Shown one piece after another: positions 11,951-22,712 of a DNA stretch of 64,000 nt. The stretch lies in contig CM059582.1 of assembly GCA_030407085.1 (NCBI GenBank), positions 206,428,001 to 206,492,000 of the forward strand, read 5' to 3'. Position 1 is the first letter of the stretch; each line of letters opens with the position of its first letter. A program made the position numbers and the translations under genes. The notes under the pieces were generated by a model. The model did no database searches. It was not told the origin of the DNA and worked only from the letters and a program-made list of their open reading frames with translations. This stretch comes from Trichopria drosophilae (lineage: Eukaryota > Arthropoda > Insecta > Hymenoptera > Diapriidae).

Positions 11951-12905
11951 ATAAATAAATAAAATTATTTCTCAAAAAATGTAAAATCATTAACTCCAAA
12001 CAGTATGGTTTCTTAGAGGAAAGAAGTACAGATGATGCGTTAGTGTCCATAACCGATTTTATATATAAACATCTTGCTAGAAGTAAACCAACAGTAATTG
12101 CATTTTTAGATCTTAGTAAAGCTTTTGACACTGTAAATCACGATATACTACTTTCAAAATTACAAAAAGTCGGAGTGCGAGGTATTTGCTTGAAATTAAT
12201 TAAAAGTTATCTAACGAACAGAGAACAAACAGTAAGAGTAAATGATGTAACAAGTAATATTAGAAAGGTTAATGTTGGTGTTCCCCAGGGATCAATTCTT
12301 GGACCTCTACTGTTCATTATTTATATTAATGACCTACTGGATCTCTTTCCATTTCTAGTAGCATATGCTGATGATGTTGCTATACCTATTTCTTACGAAA
12401 GTTGGTCGGAAACATCGAATGCAATAAATGAAATTCTAAAGGTTATTTATACATGGCTATTCAACAATAAGCTTGTATTAAATATCCACAAAACATCGTT
12501 TATGGCTTTTAGAAATTATATGGATTCTTTACCAGATAACATACATATATCTATTAACGGTGTAAGGAAAAAAAGAGTTAGTAATTGTAAATATTTAGGA
12601 ATAGTGTTTGACCAAAATATAAAATGGAACATACATGTAACGAACAGTCAATAAAACAAAATATCTTATATATGGATTCTACAGATTAAAAAAGTAATGT
12701 CTAAAAAACAAATACTACAACTATATTTTGGATTATTTAACAGTATTGCTACTTATGGAATACTTGGATGGGGTGGAATATATCAAGCATCATACCTACC
12801 AATATTGAGACTGCAATTAAAACTATTGAAAATAATAGGCATTAACCAAAGTGAAATACAAATTCTAAATATCAAACAAACCTTCGTAATAAAATCTATA
12901 CTTTA

Positions 12906-15900
12906 CAACTAAAATCTATACTTACAACATTGCAGGTGGCGCTTTTGAATACGAACATAAAATTAACAACAAATTATTATTAGGCTATATTATTTAAAAA
13001 CCAGTTCGAAACCTCAGGGAAATAGTGAAATTTAAATGTAATGAAATCTTATCTTAAATAAATATTTAAATAAAATCTAATGAAATCTTGAAGGTAAAAA
13101 TCAGAAATGGGATACCCACAATAGTCGGAACAGATAATTTACCACGTCATCCAAAAAACTTATGAAACCACCGCTCCCTATCAACACCTATTACCAGAAT
13201 GTCAACGGCTTAAGACTAAAACTTTCCGAATTGAAATTAAATCTACTTACCATATCGCAAAAACCTGACTTAATATTGCTCACCGAAACTGGCCTCTCGC
13301 CCGACTTCTTGAACACCGAACTCGGTATGGAAGGATATTTTATTTACCGACAAGATCGATCACCAAGTAGTAGCTCACATCAGAGAAGCGGGGGCTCCCT
13401 AATAGCTGTCAGAAAAGAAATAAGTAGCGCCCAAATACGCTTAGAAAATTCCTCTGTCGACCATTTATTCGTAAAAGTGTGGATTGGAAACAGGAAGATT
13501 ATATTCGGCTGCACCTATATCCCTCCACGATCATCACTGGAGACTTACCTTAACCACACATCGGCAGTTGAGAACATTCAACTCTCCCATCCTGACTTTG
13601 ACCTAGCACTGTTCGGAGATTACAATCTAAGTGGAGTAACTTGGCACACTTCCCACGCAGTAAAATTTAACTTCCTGCCAGGAGTCCCACCTAATGTTAG
13701 GGAAGCAACCAGTATTGTAGCAAACAGTTTTTCATTTCTAGGACTATCACAATTTTTCCCTGAACACCACGAAAAAGGCTACTCGCTGGATCTACTTTTC
13801 ACAACATTATCGCACCTGGAGTACCACTATCCATTGGAGAGCCTTACCAAGATTGACTATCACCACCCGCCAGCCACATTTGACATCACGTACCAATCAG
13901 ATCCGGACCTTACCTTCGACTTCGATTACTATGACTTCAGAAAAGCAGATAACGAAGGTCTCTCGAAATAGCTATCAGAAGTCACCTGGGACCTCCAGAA
14001 TACAGATACTGTCGACAACATGGTGATGTCATTATACAAGATACTCCACGATGCCATCAGAACATACGTGCCAAAGCTACGAACAATGACTAGCTATTTC
14101 CCCAAATGGTTCAGCAAGGAGCTCCGAGTCTTGATAAGCCAGAAGAAGACCGCACATAGACTCTACAAATCAACTCTTAATACGCAAGATCGTGAAAACT
14201 TCATTAGACTACGAGTGCAGTGCAAATCAGTTCGGGACAAATGTTACAATCGTTACATTTCGCTAACTGAAAATTCAGTGAATTCGAATGTCAAAACATT
14301 CTGGACTTATGTGAATAAAAACTTAAAATCTAAGAGTATCCCAAATTGTGTGACCTACGGAACAGAAACTGCATGTACCGGCCCTGACATTGTAAACCTC
14401 TATAGCAAATTTTTCAGCCAAGTCTACGATAACGCGCCGTTGCCACCCACGCCCGTGAATATACCTATAGCCACATCTATAAGTTCTATCACTATTCATA
14501 ATAATGACATCACTGCTGCGTTCAAAAAATTAAATTTAAATTCCGGACCTGGCCCAGATGGAGTGCCTGGTTTCTTTCTTGCCCCACTGATGAAATATTT
14601 GACAACACCCTTATGTGCAATATTTAACCAGTCCCTTTCAACAGGCAAATTTCCATCAATTTGGAAACACAGTTACATCACACCAGTTTTCAAAAGCGGA
14701 GACAGGAACTCCGTCCAAAATCATAGGCCAATATCCAGAATCAGCTTTCTTCCCAAACTTTTTGACTGCATTGTAACGGATAGGTTGTATACGCTACTTA
14801 GACATCTAATCATACAAGAACAACATGGCTTCGTCACAGGACGCTCCACTTTAACGAATTTAACTATTTTTTCACATGATATATTAAATTCCCTATTAGC
14901 TAAATCAAGGACTGATGTAATCTTCACAGATTTTTCCAAGGCCTTCGACACCCTGAACCATGACCGACTTATTCAAAAATTATATAACTATGGAATAAGG
15001 GACACTCTCCTATCGTGGATAAATTCTTTCCTAACCTCCAGGACCCAATCGGTTAAGATTAAGAACTTCGAGTCTGATCCTATTCTCTGTTTATCAGGTG
15101 TCCCCCAGGGATCCCACTTAGGGCCTTTGCTCTTTCTACTGTTTATAAACGATATTGGGTCAGCGATTACTTTCTCGAAGTTCTTGATTTTTGCTTTAAA
15201 GTTGTATAGAACCGTAACGACAAACCACGATGAAATCAAATTACAAATAGATCTAGATAGCATCTCAAACTGGTGCCTAGCAAATGGATTACAGCTAAAC
15301 CTAACAAAATGCGTTAGTATGTCATTTAATAGAAGTTCGCCAAATCCACCCTCGACATATACTATTTATGGCTCGACACTGAAGGGTGTCACTTCCCATA
15401 AAGATCTGGGGGTTGTATTCGAGTCATCCTTATCATTCCATCGACACATTGACACAATAACAACCAAAGCATTTAAAATGTTAGGATTTATCCGGCGAGC
15501 CACAGCTGACTTCCGTACGACTAGCTCCATCATAACACTATATAAAACGCTTGTTATTTCCATCCTTAATTATGCATCCCCAATTTGGTCGCCATATCTA
15601 GCTTATGAAAAATCTAAAATAGAATCTGTTCATCACAAATTTCTCCGATATCTAGCCTATAAATCAAACTCACCTATGAGCCCCTATGACCACAACTACC
15701 TTCCAATCTCAAAAAAATTTAAACTGTATTCCTTACAATCAAGCCGCGAACTGAACGATGCAAAATTTGGTTACAACATGGTAAATCGAAACTTTGATTC
15801 GCAAATAATAAACAATTTAATGGAAGAAAGGAGATCGAACTACAACCTTCGCGACCCACACTCTGTGACTGAGTCGTGCCACTCTCTAAATTGGAGTTTT

Positions 15901-16217
15901 TTCGCTATAATTCCAAGGCTGGCTAGACTCTTTAACAGTCTTCCCCCCACAGCTAAACGGAGTCCAACAATGAATAACTTCATCTCTAACACAAAATACA
16001 TCCTACGATATGAGAGTGATCCCTAAAAAAGTTAAGTCAAACATAAATTACCCACTCAAAACGATATACAGACATCATCATTAACGACTGTACTATCTTA
16101 TATACAATATTATCTAATGTATAAAACTATTCCTTAATTCATTTCGCCATCGCTAATGTATAAATACTGTAAAGGGTCTATGACCCGTATATTTTTCAAA
16201 TAAACAAATAAACAAAT
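12906..16217 (+). pseudogene. LINE A: endonuclease-reverse transcriptase, nearly full ORF2
   Basis: One reading frame from 13162 to 16026 (954 codons) is broken by a single in-frame TAG at 13969-13971. Residues 1-269 are an APE-type endonuclease: it begins YYQNVNGLR, has LTETGL, GDYNLSG (normally GD-N) and DYHHPP (normally SDH-P). The rest is reverse transcriptase with GPDGVPG, NHRPIS, EQHGFVTGRSTL, DFSKAFDTLNHD and GVPQGSHLG. The catalytic box reads FALKLY at 15190-15207, where relatives have FADD-KLY. Two codons, precisely the two aspartates, are missing. The 3' end has the hairpin GGGTC-TAT-GACCC (16174-16186) and an AAATAAAC repeat tail. No ORF1 is seen. The element is inserted in LINE B and is catalytically dead. 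Confidence 0.88.
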
Positions 16218-16328
16218 AAACTATAAAGAACTTACGAAGATCTACAAGGAACGCCCTCGAAATTCCAGAAACAGAAGTTTACCATTGCCTAAGTATAATT
16301 TATCAATAGGTCAAAGATGTCAAGATTA

Positions 16329-17480
16329 TTATAATAATAATAATAATAATAATTTATTCTCATCATTTCAATACAAAATATCTTAATTACAATAACATAT
16401 TAATACCTAGGACTAAAGAAAAGTACAACTATCATATTCGCAAGGCATAGCCCGTACGCGAAAGAAGCAGAAGTGTTATAATATAAACCTCCGCGGATTT
16501 GAGAGAATCTTTACAAAAAGAGAAAAAAACTAAAAACTAACTTACATACTAAGCAATGACAAAAGTAACTTTTTTTACAAGTTATATACACAGTTGAAGG
16601 TTTCTTTACCTGAAGAAAAAAAAAAATTTACATTAGATAAAAGGATACCGATAATCTTTGCAACATACAGTGTGGGTGATACAAAACTTTAGTCGTCCAC
16701 TGCTTTACGACAGTTAATTCGCGAGTTACATAATATAATTTTTTTAACTTTTATTCTAACATTATTTCTGAGATCATGTTTATAAAGCCTTAGATAATTG
16801 TAACATCTAGCTGCCACAAAGTCAAAGCATTGTCTTGCTACCTGTTTTTTCCTATCAGGGATGATTGCGAGCCTATTTCTATTCATTCTTGTGTCAACTG
16901 TATGGTTACTATATCTAAGTATATTATTTTCAATAGAAAAGGTTAGCGCCGCTGTTAAAAACTCTGCCGAATATCTAATATTTTAGTATCCAGAAATATA
17001 TTGTTTGACGGATATCTCATGCTTTTGCCTAAAATAATTTTTAGCAAGCGCTTATGCAAGACCTCAAGTGACTTTATGTGCTTCATATAAGTACCACCCC
17101 AAGCTATGATTCCGTAGTTTAGAATGGATGAAAAGAGTGCATAGTAAATTTTAAATAATTGACGTATCTCAAGAATTCTCTTGAGCCTCACAAAAACGCA
17201 AGCAAGATATCTTAATTTTCCTATGATACTTTTGGTTTGAAAATCCCACCTAAGATGAGAATCTATCTCAACTCCTAGATACCTAATGTGACTAGCTCTC
17301 GACATTTTTTCACAACTACAATTAATGCTGTTAGAGTTACATGTGTGGATCCTGATGTTTAAGTCCTGTGGAATGCTGTCCTTATTGCAGCCAAACGGCA
17401 CAAATACAGTTTTTTTATAGTTCACTGTTAGATAATTAGCAGTAAAATAATTATTTAATCTATAAAATTTCTCAGTGGCT
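16329..17480 (-). pseudogene. LINE C fragment inserted in LINE B
   Basis: A minus-strand frame (17425-16955, 156 aa) encodes the post-catalytic part of a non-LTR reverse transcriptase: FGCNKDSIPQ, IRYLGVEIDSHLRWD, FSSILNYGIIAWGG. It is related to the 10713-11950 and 28945-30361 copies. Its 3' end is the TAA/ATT microsatellite at 16329-16353, a tail type used by some LINEs. Both borders coincide with the interruption of LINE B. The 5' end is truncated near 17480. Confidence 0.82.
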
Positions 17481-17859
17481 GTATTCCGTCGAATATTTTA
17501 ATATGCTACCTAACTCACTAACACAGTCAAGTAATGAAGAAAAAACTTAAATCAATAATCAGCAGATTCATAGTGGATTAGATGAAAACCAAATTTTTCT
17601 GAACATACCCAAGAAATGCTAAAAGTAAAATGAAGAATATAATTTGTTTTATGTGTGTTTTAAGGGTAACTCTCTCGAAAAGGACGAATTCAGAATTAAG
17701 ATAAAATTAAAAAAAAAGTATCAAAAATATTGATGTGAATGTTCCTATGGAAAGAAGAGGACCAAAATAAGTCCCCAAAATACGTTGTTACAATCTTTAT
17801 AAATATTATTGTTTAAAAAATAATTATTTAATGTAAAATAATTGTTTATTTTTTTGTTA

Positions 17860-18610
17860 CAAGTACCGTGATTGAATCAGCTTGAGATTTGTCACTCAGG
17901 GGTTTTCGAGGTCGCTGATTACGAATTTGGCATCATATTTTGAAAGTTCAAAATGGCGGATCCAATATGGCGGATAAAATTAAAAAAATTGATTGGACTC
18001 GCTTGAAATTGATAACTCGGGGGTTTTCGGGGTTAGCGATTATGAATCTGGAGTCAAATTTACAGAATTCAAAAGTCAATGCAATGTGACGGATGCTTTT
18101 TTAGAAATTCATTAATTTGTCTTGAAAATTATTACTGATAATTTTTTAAAAATTTCCAAAAAAACATCCGCTACCTTGAAATTTAACATTTTTAAACTAA
18201 CATCAAATTCGAAATTAGCTACCCCAAAAGCCTCAAGTAACAAAATTTAAGCAATATTTTAAAAATTTCTAAATATTTCATCCGCCATTTTAGATCCGCC
18301 ATTTCGAATTCTAAACCTAACATCAAATTCAAAATCAGTGACCCCAATAGTCCCAACTAACAAAATGTGGGTTATATTTAACAAATTTTCAAAGATTTCG
18401 TGTGCCATTTTGGATTCTAAAACTAACATCAAATTCAAAATCAGCGACCTCAAAAACTCCTGAATAACAAATTTTAGGCTATTTCACAAAATTTTTAAAT
18501 ATTTCGTCAGCCATATTGAATCCACCATTTTGAATTTTGAAAAACTAACATCAGATTTGTAATCAGCGACTGCAGAAACCCTCGAGAAACGATTTTCAAA
18601 TTTATTTAAC
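17860..18610. repeat. Array of GATTACGAA/ATGGCGG units (family Q)
   Basis: About five to six degenerate units of roughly 110-140 bp, some inverted relative to others. A unit reads ACTC(A/G)GGGGTTTTCG, GGTCGCTGATTACGAA, TCAAATTT, then TTCAAAATGGCGGATCCAAT. In inverted units this becomes GATCCGCCATTTTGAATT and TTCAAAATCAGCGACC. Other copies lie at 9856-10060, 20965-21210, 21660-21765, 27940-28110, 30965-31035, 34880-34985, 42478-42660 and 52190-52400. Several are inside TTAA-flanked elements, so the unit may be the interior of that family. Confidence 0.75.
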
Positions 18611-18644
18611 ATTCAGACAACAAAAAACTGAAAATATACTGGCC

Positions 18645-19231
18645 GTTACGGAGTGGAGTTTTTTTTCTCCCTGCGGCAGCTCGAAAATATGTTGATTCTA
18701 ATTTAAAAGATTAAATTTTATAAATAAAGAATCAATAGTAATTGAAATATTTTAGCCTAATAAAAGGATATTTTAAACATTATTTATAATATCTTTCATT
18801 TACTTACCAAAATATACAATTTACTGCGGTTACGGAGTGGAGTTTTATTTGTGTCGATGACTCGTGTTGAACTGAAAATCTCATTTATACTGAATATTTT
18901 CTTTTTTTACAACCAAATTCGCACTGACCTTTAATCACACCGATATTATAAACATTGTTTACTTCTGCATTGCTTCTTGAACATGCTTGTTTACATTTAC
19001 TACTTATATTTGCGACCGGTTACGGAGTGGAGTTTTCAATCGTGCACAAAAGTAATTTAATTCTAAGAAATAGAAATTGGTATATTTTGCCTTACCTCTT
19101 CCGGATTCGACTAAAATATAGAATAATTAAAAAATATTGCTAGCCAAATGATATTATTAGATTGCAGATTGAATGTAATATTTATTATTTGGATAAAATT
19201 TGCTCCATGCACGGTTACGGAGTGGAGTTTT
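18645..19231 (+). repeat. Four copies of an identical 18-mer at 184-195-bp spacing
   Basis: The sequence GTTACGGAGTGGAGTTTT occurs exactly at 18645, 18829, 19019 and 19214, always on the plus strand and preceded by CG, GG or CC. The intervals are 184, 190 and 195 bp. The 165-177 bp between copies are AT-rich and show no alignment to each other that I can see. The fourth copy lies just before the LINE fragment at 19238, which may have cut off further copies. I do not recognise the motif. Confidence 0.85.
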
Positions 19232-19237
19232 TTCACC

Positions 19238-19450
19238 ATATCAAATCAAATCAAATTTATTCCTTTTTCCTACAATAAATACAATTGAGGACCTATAGGG
19301 GACATTAAAATGTCCGTACATAGGAGGTTACTTATAACCTAACAAAAAAAATAAAAAATGTATATAAAATATAAACTATAGTACTTGTATTTACATTATT
19401 CTATATAGAGTTTATCCTATCTTATAACACTGCGATTATTAAAAATATTC
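19238..19450 (-). mobile_element. LINE D 3' end, copy 1
   Basis: In minus orientation this reads as a LINE 3' UTR. It contains the perfect hairpin GGACAT-TTTA-ATGTCC (19293-19308), the sequence GTCCTCAATTGTATTTATTG, and a tail of ATTTG repeats. The same sequence in plus orientation lies at 20735-22141, so the two copies form an inverted pair around LINE B copy 2. No coding part is attached. Confidence 0.75.
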
Positions 19451-19471
19451 AGGCTGTTTAAAACACGCATA

Positions 19472-19650
19472 AAAACAAATTTTATGTACGTCTTTTCGGT
19501 GCGTAAAGTAAACTTGTGCGTAAAGTAAACTTTACGCACTCGATTATACTTTACGCACGAAAAAGCCGTACGTAAACAATATTTCGGCACACGTGTGTGT
19601 GTGTGTAAAGTTCTTTACGCATACGCCCTTGTATCGAAAACTACTAATTC
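19472..19650. repeat. Dispersed repeat E, short copy
   Basis: Shares both ends with 2070-2400 (TATGTACGTCTTTTCGGTGC at the start, CCTTGTATCGAAAACTA at the end) but has a shorter interior dominated by GTGCGTAAAGTAAACTT duplications. A GT dinucleotide run sits at about 19593. Confidence 0.7.
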
Positions 19651-19659
19651 TTCATTTTA

Positions 19660-20556
19660 CTTTTAGCATTTCTTGGGTATGTTCAGAAAAATTTGGTTTT
19701 CATCTAATCCACTATGAATCTGCTGATTATTGATTTCAGTTTTTTCTTGATTACTTGACTGTGTAGCTGCATATCTTTTAGTGAGTTAGGTAGCATATTA
19801 AAATATTCGACGGCATAGTAATCTTGACATCTTTGACCTATTGATAAATTATACTTTGGCAATGGTAAACTTCTGTTTCTGGTATTTCGAGGGCGTTCCT
19901 TGTAGATCTTCGTAAGTTCTTTATAGTTTAAAGTATAGATTTTAGTACGAAGGTTTGTTTGATATTTAGAATTTGTATTTCATTTTGGTTAATGCCTATT
20001 ATTTTTAATAGTTTTAATTGCAGTCTCAATATTAGTAGGTATGATGCTTGATATATTCCACCCCATCCAAGTATTCCATAAGTAGCAATACTGTTAAATA
20101 ATCCAAAATATAGTTGTAGTAGTTGTTTTTTAGACATTATTTTTGTTAATCTGTAGAATACATATATAAGATATTTTGTTTTATTGACTATGTTCGTTAC
20201 ATGTATGTTCCATTTTATATTTTGGTCAAACACTATTCCTAGATATTTACAATTACTAACTCTTTCTATCCTTGCACCGTTAATAGATATATGTATGTTA
20301 TCTGGTATAGAATCCATATAATTTACAAAAGCCATAAACGATGTTTTGTGGATATTCAATACAAGCTTATTGTTGAATAGCCATGTATAAATAACCTTTA
20401 GAATTTCATTTATTGCATTCGATGTTTCCGACCAACTTTCGTAAGAAATGGGCATAGCAACATCATCAGCATATGCTACTAGAAATGGAAAGAGATCCAG
20501 TAGGTCATTAATATAAATAATGAACAGTAGAGGTCCAAGAATTGATCCCTGGGGAA
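19660..20556 (-). pseudogene. LINE B copy 2, 5'-truncated
   Basis: The minus-strand frame (20572-19928) runs from the GVPQGSILG-like motif through an intact YADD box (about 20465-20476), NCKYLGIVFDQNIKW and FNSIATYGILGWGG to the C-terminus. It then continues as 3' sequence to about 19660. It is uninterrupted where copy 1 (11955-17638) carries insertions, so it serves as the empty-site reference. It is truncated inside the reverse transcriptase, before the YADD box, and cannot be autonomous. Confidence 0.87.
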
Positions 20557-20734
20557 TCAATAATATAAACATGAATATTTCAAATAATATGAAATTTCTA
20601 CTTTTTTCCTACTATGGTCTTATTAAACATTGATAAATACTATCATATGACCGTCATAATTTTTAATAATTTTAAATACTTTCAGAAAAATGTCAAGAAC
20701 GTGTCATTTGTCCTTTTTGGGAGAATAACCCTTA

Positions 20735-22141
20735 AACAGCCTGAATATTTATAATAATCGCAGTGTTATAAGATAAGATAAACTCTATATAGAATAATGT
20801 AAATACAAGTACTACAGTTTATATTTTACATACATTTTTTATTTTTTTTTTGTTAGGTTATAAGTAACCTCCTATGTACGGACATTTTAACCCCTTCGCT
20901 GCGGCGAGAATTTCACAAAAAGTGCCCAAAATGCGGGAAAAAAAATTTGGTTAGATTTTACTGTAACTTGGTGTATATAGGGGTTTCTTGGGACGCCGAT
21001 TACGAATTTGAAGTCAGATTTCGAAAATTTAAAATGGCGGATTCAATATTGCGGGCAAATTTTCTAAATACCAATCATTCCCCTGACACTTGTTACTCAG
21101 AGGTTTTCGGGGTCGCTGATTACGAATCTGAAGTTACATTTTTAGAAAATTCAAAATGGCGGATTCAATATGGCGGACGTCATAATCAAAATTCGAACTG
21201 ATTACGAATCTTATATCAGTTTTTGCATTACAATATTACGGCAATTTGTTATTCATATGTAAATAATGCTGCACGTGGCAGGTTGGCAATAGAAACACTC
21301 TCGTGATTATTTATAGAATATTTATATCGAATTTTGTATTTTTATCAAAAACTTCTTCGATTCTGCAGCTACAAATCTATATTTTTAGTTTTTGTAGATA
21401 TTTTACAGAGTTTATTATCTATCCAGATTATTCCGTGTGAATTTCAAAATTTTGTTATGTACTCCTGAGTTATCGTGTTACATGTGGGAAAAAACACTGA
21501 TTTCTAGAGTTCAATATGTTACAGTTTTTATTTTAAAAACAATTTTAAACAAAAATGTATAAAAACAGAAAAAAATTGCACTCTGAAGACCTTTCTCCAA
21601 CCTCCTCGTAGTAAAATGTGTAAGTACATATTGTATATCGAAGTTAACGGGGAAGGCTAACATTAACTCGCGGTATTGGATCCGCCATTTTGAATTTTCA
21701 AAATATATCATCAGATTTGTAATCGGCGACCTCGAAAACCCCTGAGTAGCAAGTTTCATACGATTTCATTAATTTTTAATGCATAAATTGACCTAATACG
21801 GCGACATAGCTCATGGCAAAGATTTTTACAAAATCGTAAAAACAACATATTTTAAGAGTTTGTATCTTTTTTTTGACAACATGTTTTTGAAAACGGACAA
21901 CGGCATGTTGTTCGGTATGCCTTAGAGTATCTAGAAATGGACGAGTTTTTAAATTGGATACATTATTGACTTCATTAGACTAATTTATGTCATGACAAAG
22001 ATTTGCGTTTTTGTCGCAGTCAGAGAAAAGTCCTAAATGACAAAGATCTTTGTCATCCGCAGCGAAGGGGTTAATGTCCCCTATAGGTCCTCAATTGTAT
22101 TTATTGTAGGAAAAAGGAATAAATTTGATTTGATTTGATTT
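20735..22141 (+). mobile_element. LINE D 3' end, copy 2, interrupted
   Basis: Segments 20735-20890 and 22071-22141 are the plus-strand counterpart of 19238-19450 and together rebuild it. A TTAA-flanked element separates them. The tail is TTTGATTTGATTTGATTT at 22123-22141. Confidence 0.8.
20891..22070. mobile_element. piggyBac-type non-autonomous element with TTAA duplication
   Basis: The termini are a perfect 14-bp inverted repeat, CCCCTTCGCTGCGG at 20891-20904 and CCGCAGCGAAGGGG at 22057-22070. TTAA flanks both sides (20887-20890 and 22071-22074). Removing the element and one TTAA restores the LINE D sequence seen uninterrupted at 19238-19450. TTAA targets and CCC termini are hallmarks of the piggyBac superfamily. 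The 1180-bp interior has only short open frames and several family-Q units (20965-21210, 21660-21765). I see no transposase. Confidence 0.9.
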
Positions 22142-22179
22142 AGATCTGTTTGAATGGAAGATTTTTGTCGGAAAAGCCA

Positions 22180-22712
22180 AACACTGTGCGGCGCCTCAAT
22201 TGAAAATCGCGGGTTTAACTGAATAATTCGGATAACCAAAGATAGATGGCGTTAGGTTATAAAACCGAGAGGACGATTGACACATCACTAGTTCGGGCAA
22301 CTCTGACTCAGAGTTTCAGACACTTTGTCGAAATTGTCGGAATTTCGCCAAAATAAGAAGACCCACGAGAAACGAGAAGACCCGCGCCCGCCATGGCTGT
22401 CAACACTGGCCGGTGCTTCCCTGAGAATGTTAATACATACCAAAGACTATAGACGCTTTTTATTCGCTTCAAATACAAGTATAACCGATAATCAAATGTA
22501 CGCTTTTTTCCAAAATACCATTCCACAACCTTCGTCAAAATTATTGTCCAAAATTCACGCTCAAGGCACGCTTAAGCCATTCAAGTGTCATAAACGAGAA
22601 TTTTGACATATAAAACTCTCCGATAGACAAAAACTAATAAATTTGTAATATTTCTTGATTTCAGGTATTTTATGAAGAATACTGTGATAGAATATTGATA
22701 TTCTAATTTAAG
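22180..22712 (+). promoter_or_regulatory. 5' region of the PTPN4-like gene
   Basis: GC content rises at 22255-22440, consistent with a promoter or untranslated first exon. A good splice acceptor, TTTCTTGATTTCAG, ends at 22664, followed by 48 bases of leader before the ATG. I infer a 5' UTR intron between an upstream exon somewhere in 22260-22440 and 22665. The exact donor is not determined. Short frames here (for example 22325-22606) have no family motif. Confidence 0.4.

Larger units (their letters stand above)
11955..17638 (+). pseudogene. LINE B copy 1, split into three pieces by two insertions
   Basis: Three segments, 11955-12905, about 16218-16328 and about 17482-17638, together match the continuous minus-strand copy at 19660-20556. 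Piece 1 encodes reverse transcriptase from LDLSKAFDTVNH through GVPQGSILG, the intact YADD box (about 12367) and NCKYLGIVFDQNIKW, then breaks by frameshift near 12655. Piece 2 carries the C-terminal/3' part (CTTACGAAGATCTACAAGG). Piece 3 carries the end (ATTTTAATATGCTACCTAAC through AAAAGTAAAATGAAGAAT). The two gaps are exactly filled by LINE A and LINE C, described separately. Confidence 0.88.

Noticed and set aside
22325..22606. 93-aa frame upstream of the phosphatase
   Set aside because: No domain, overlaps the presumed 5' UTR/intron, and is interrupted by a likely splice acceptor context. Treated as chance.
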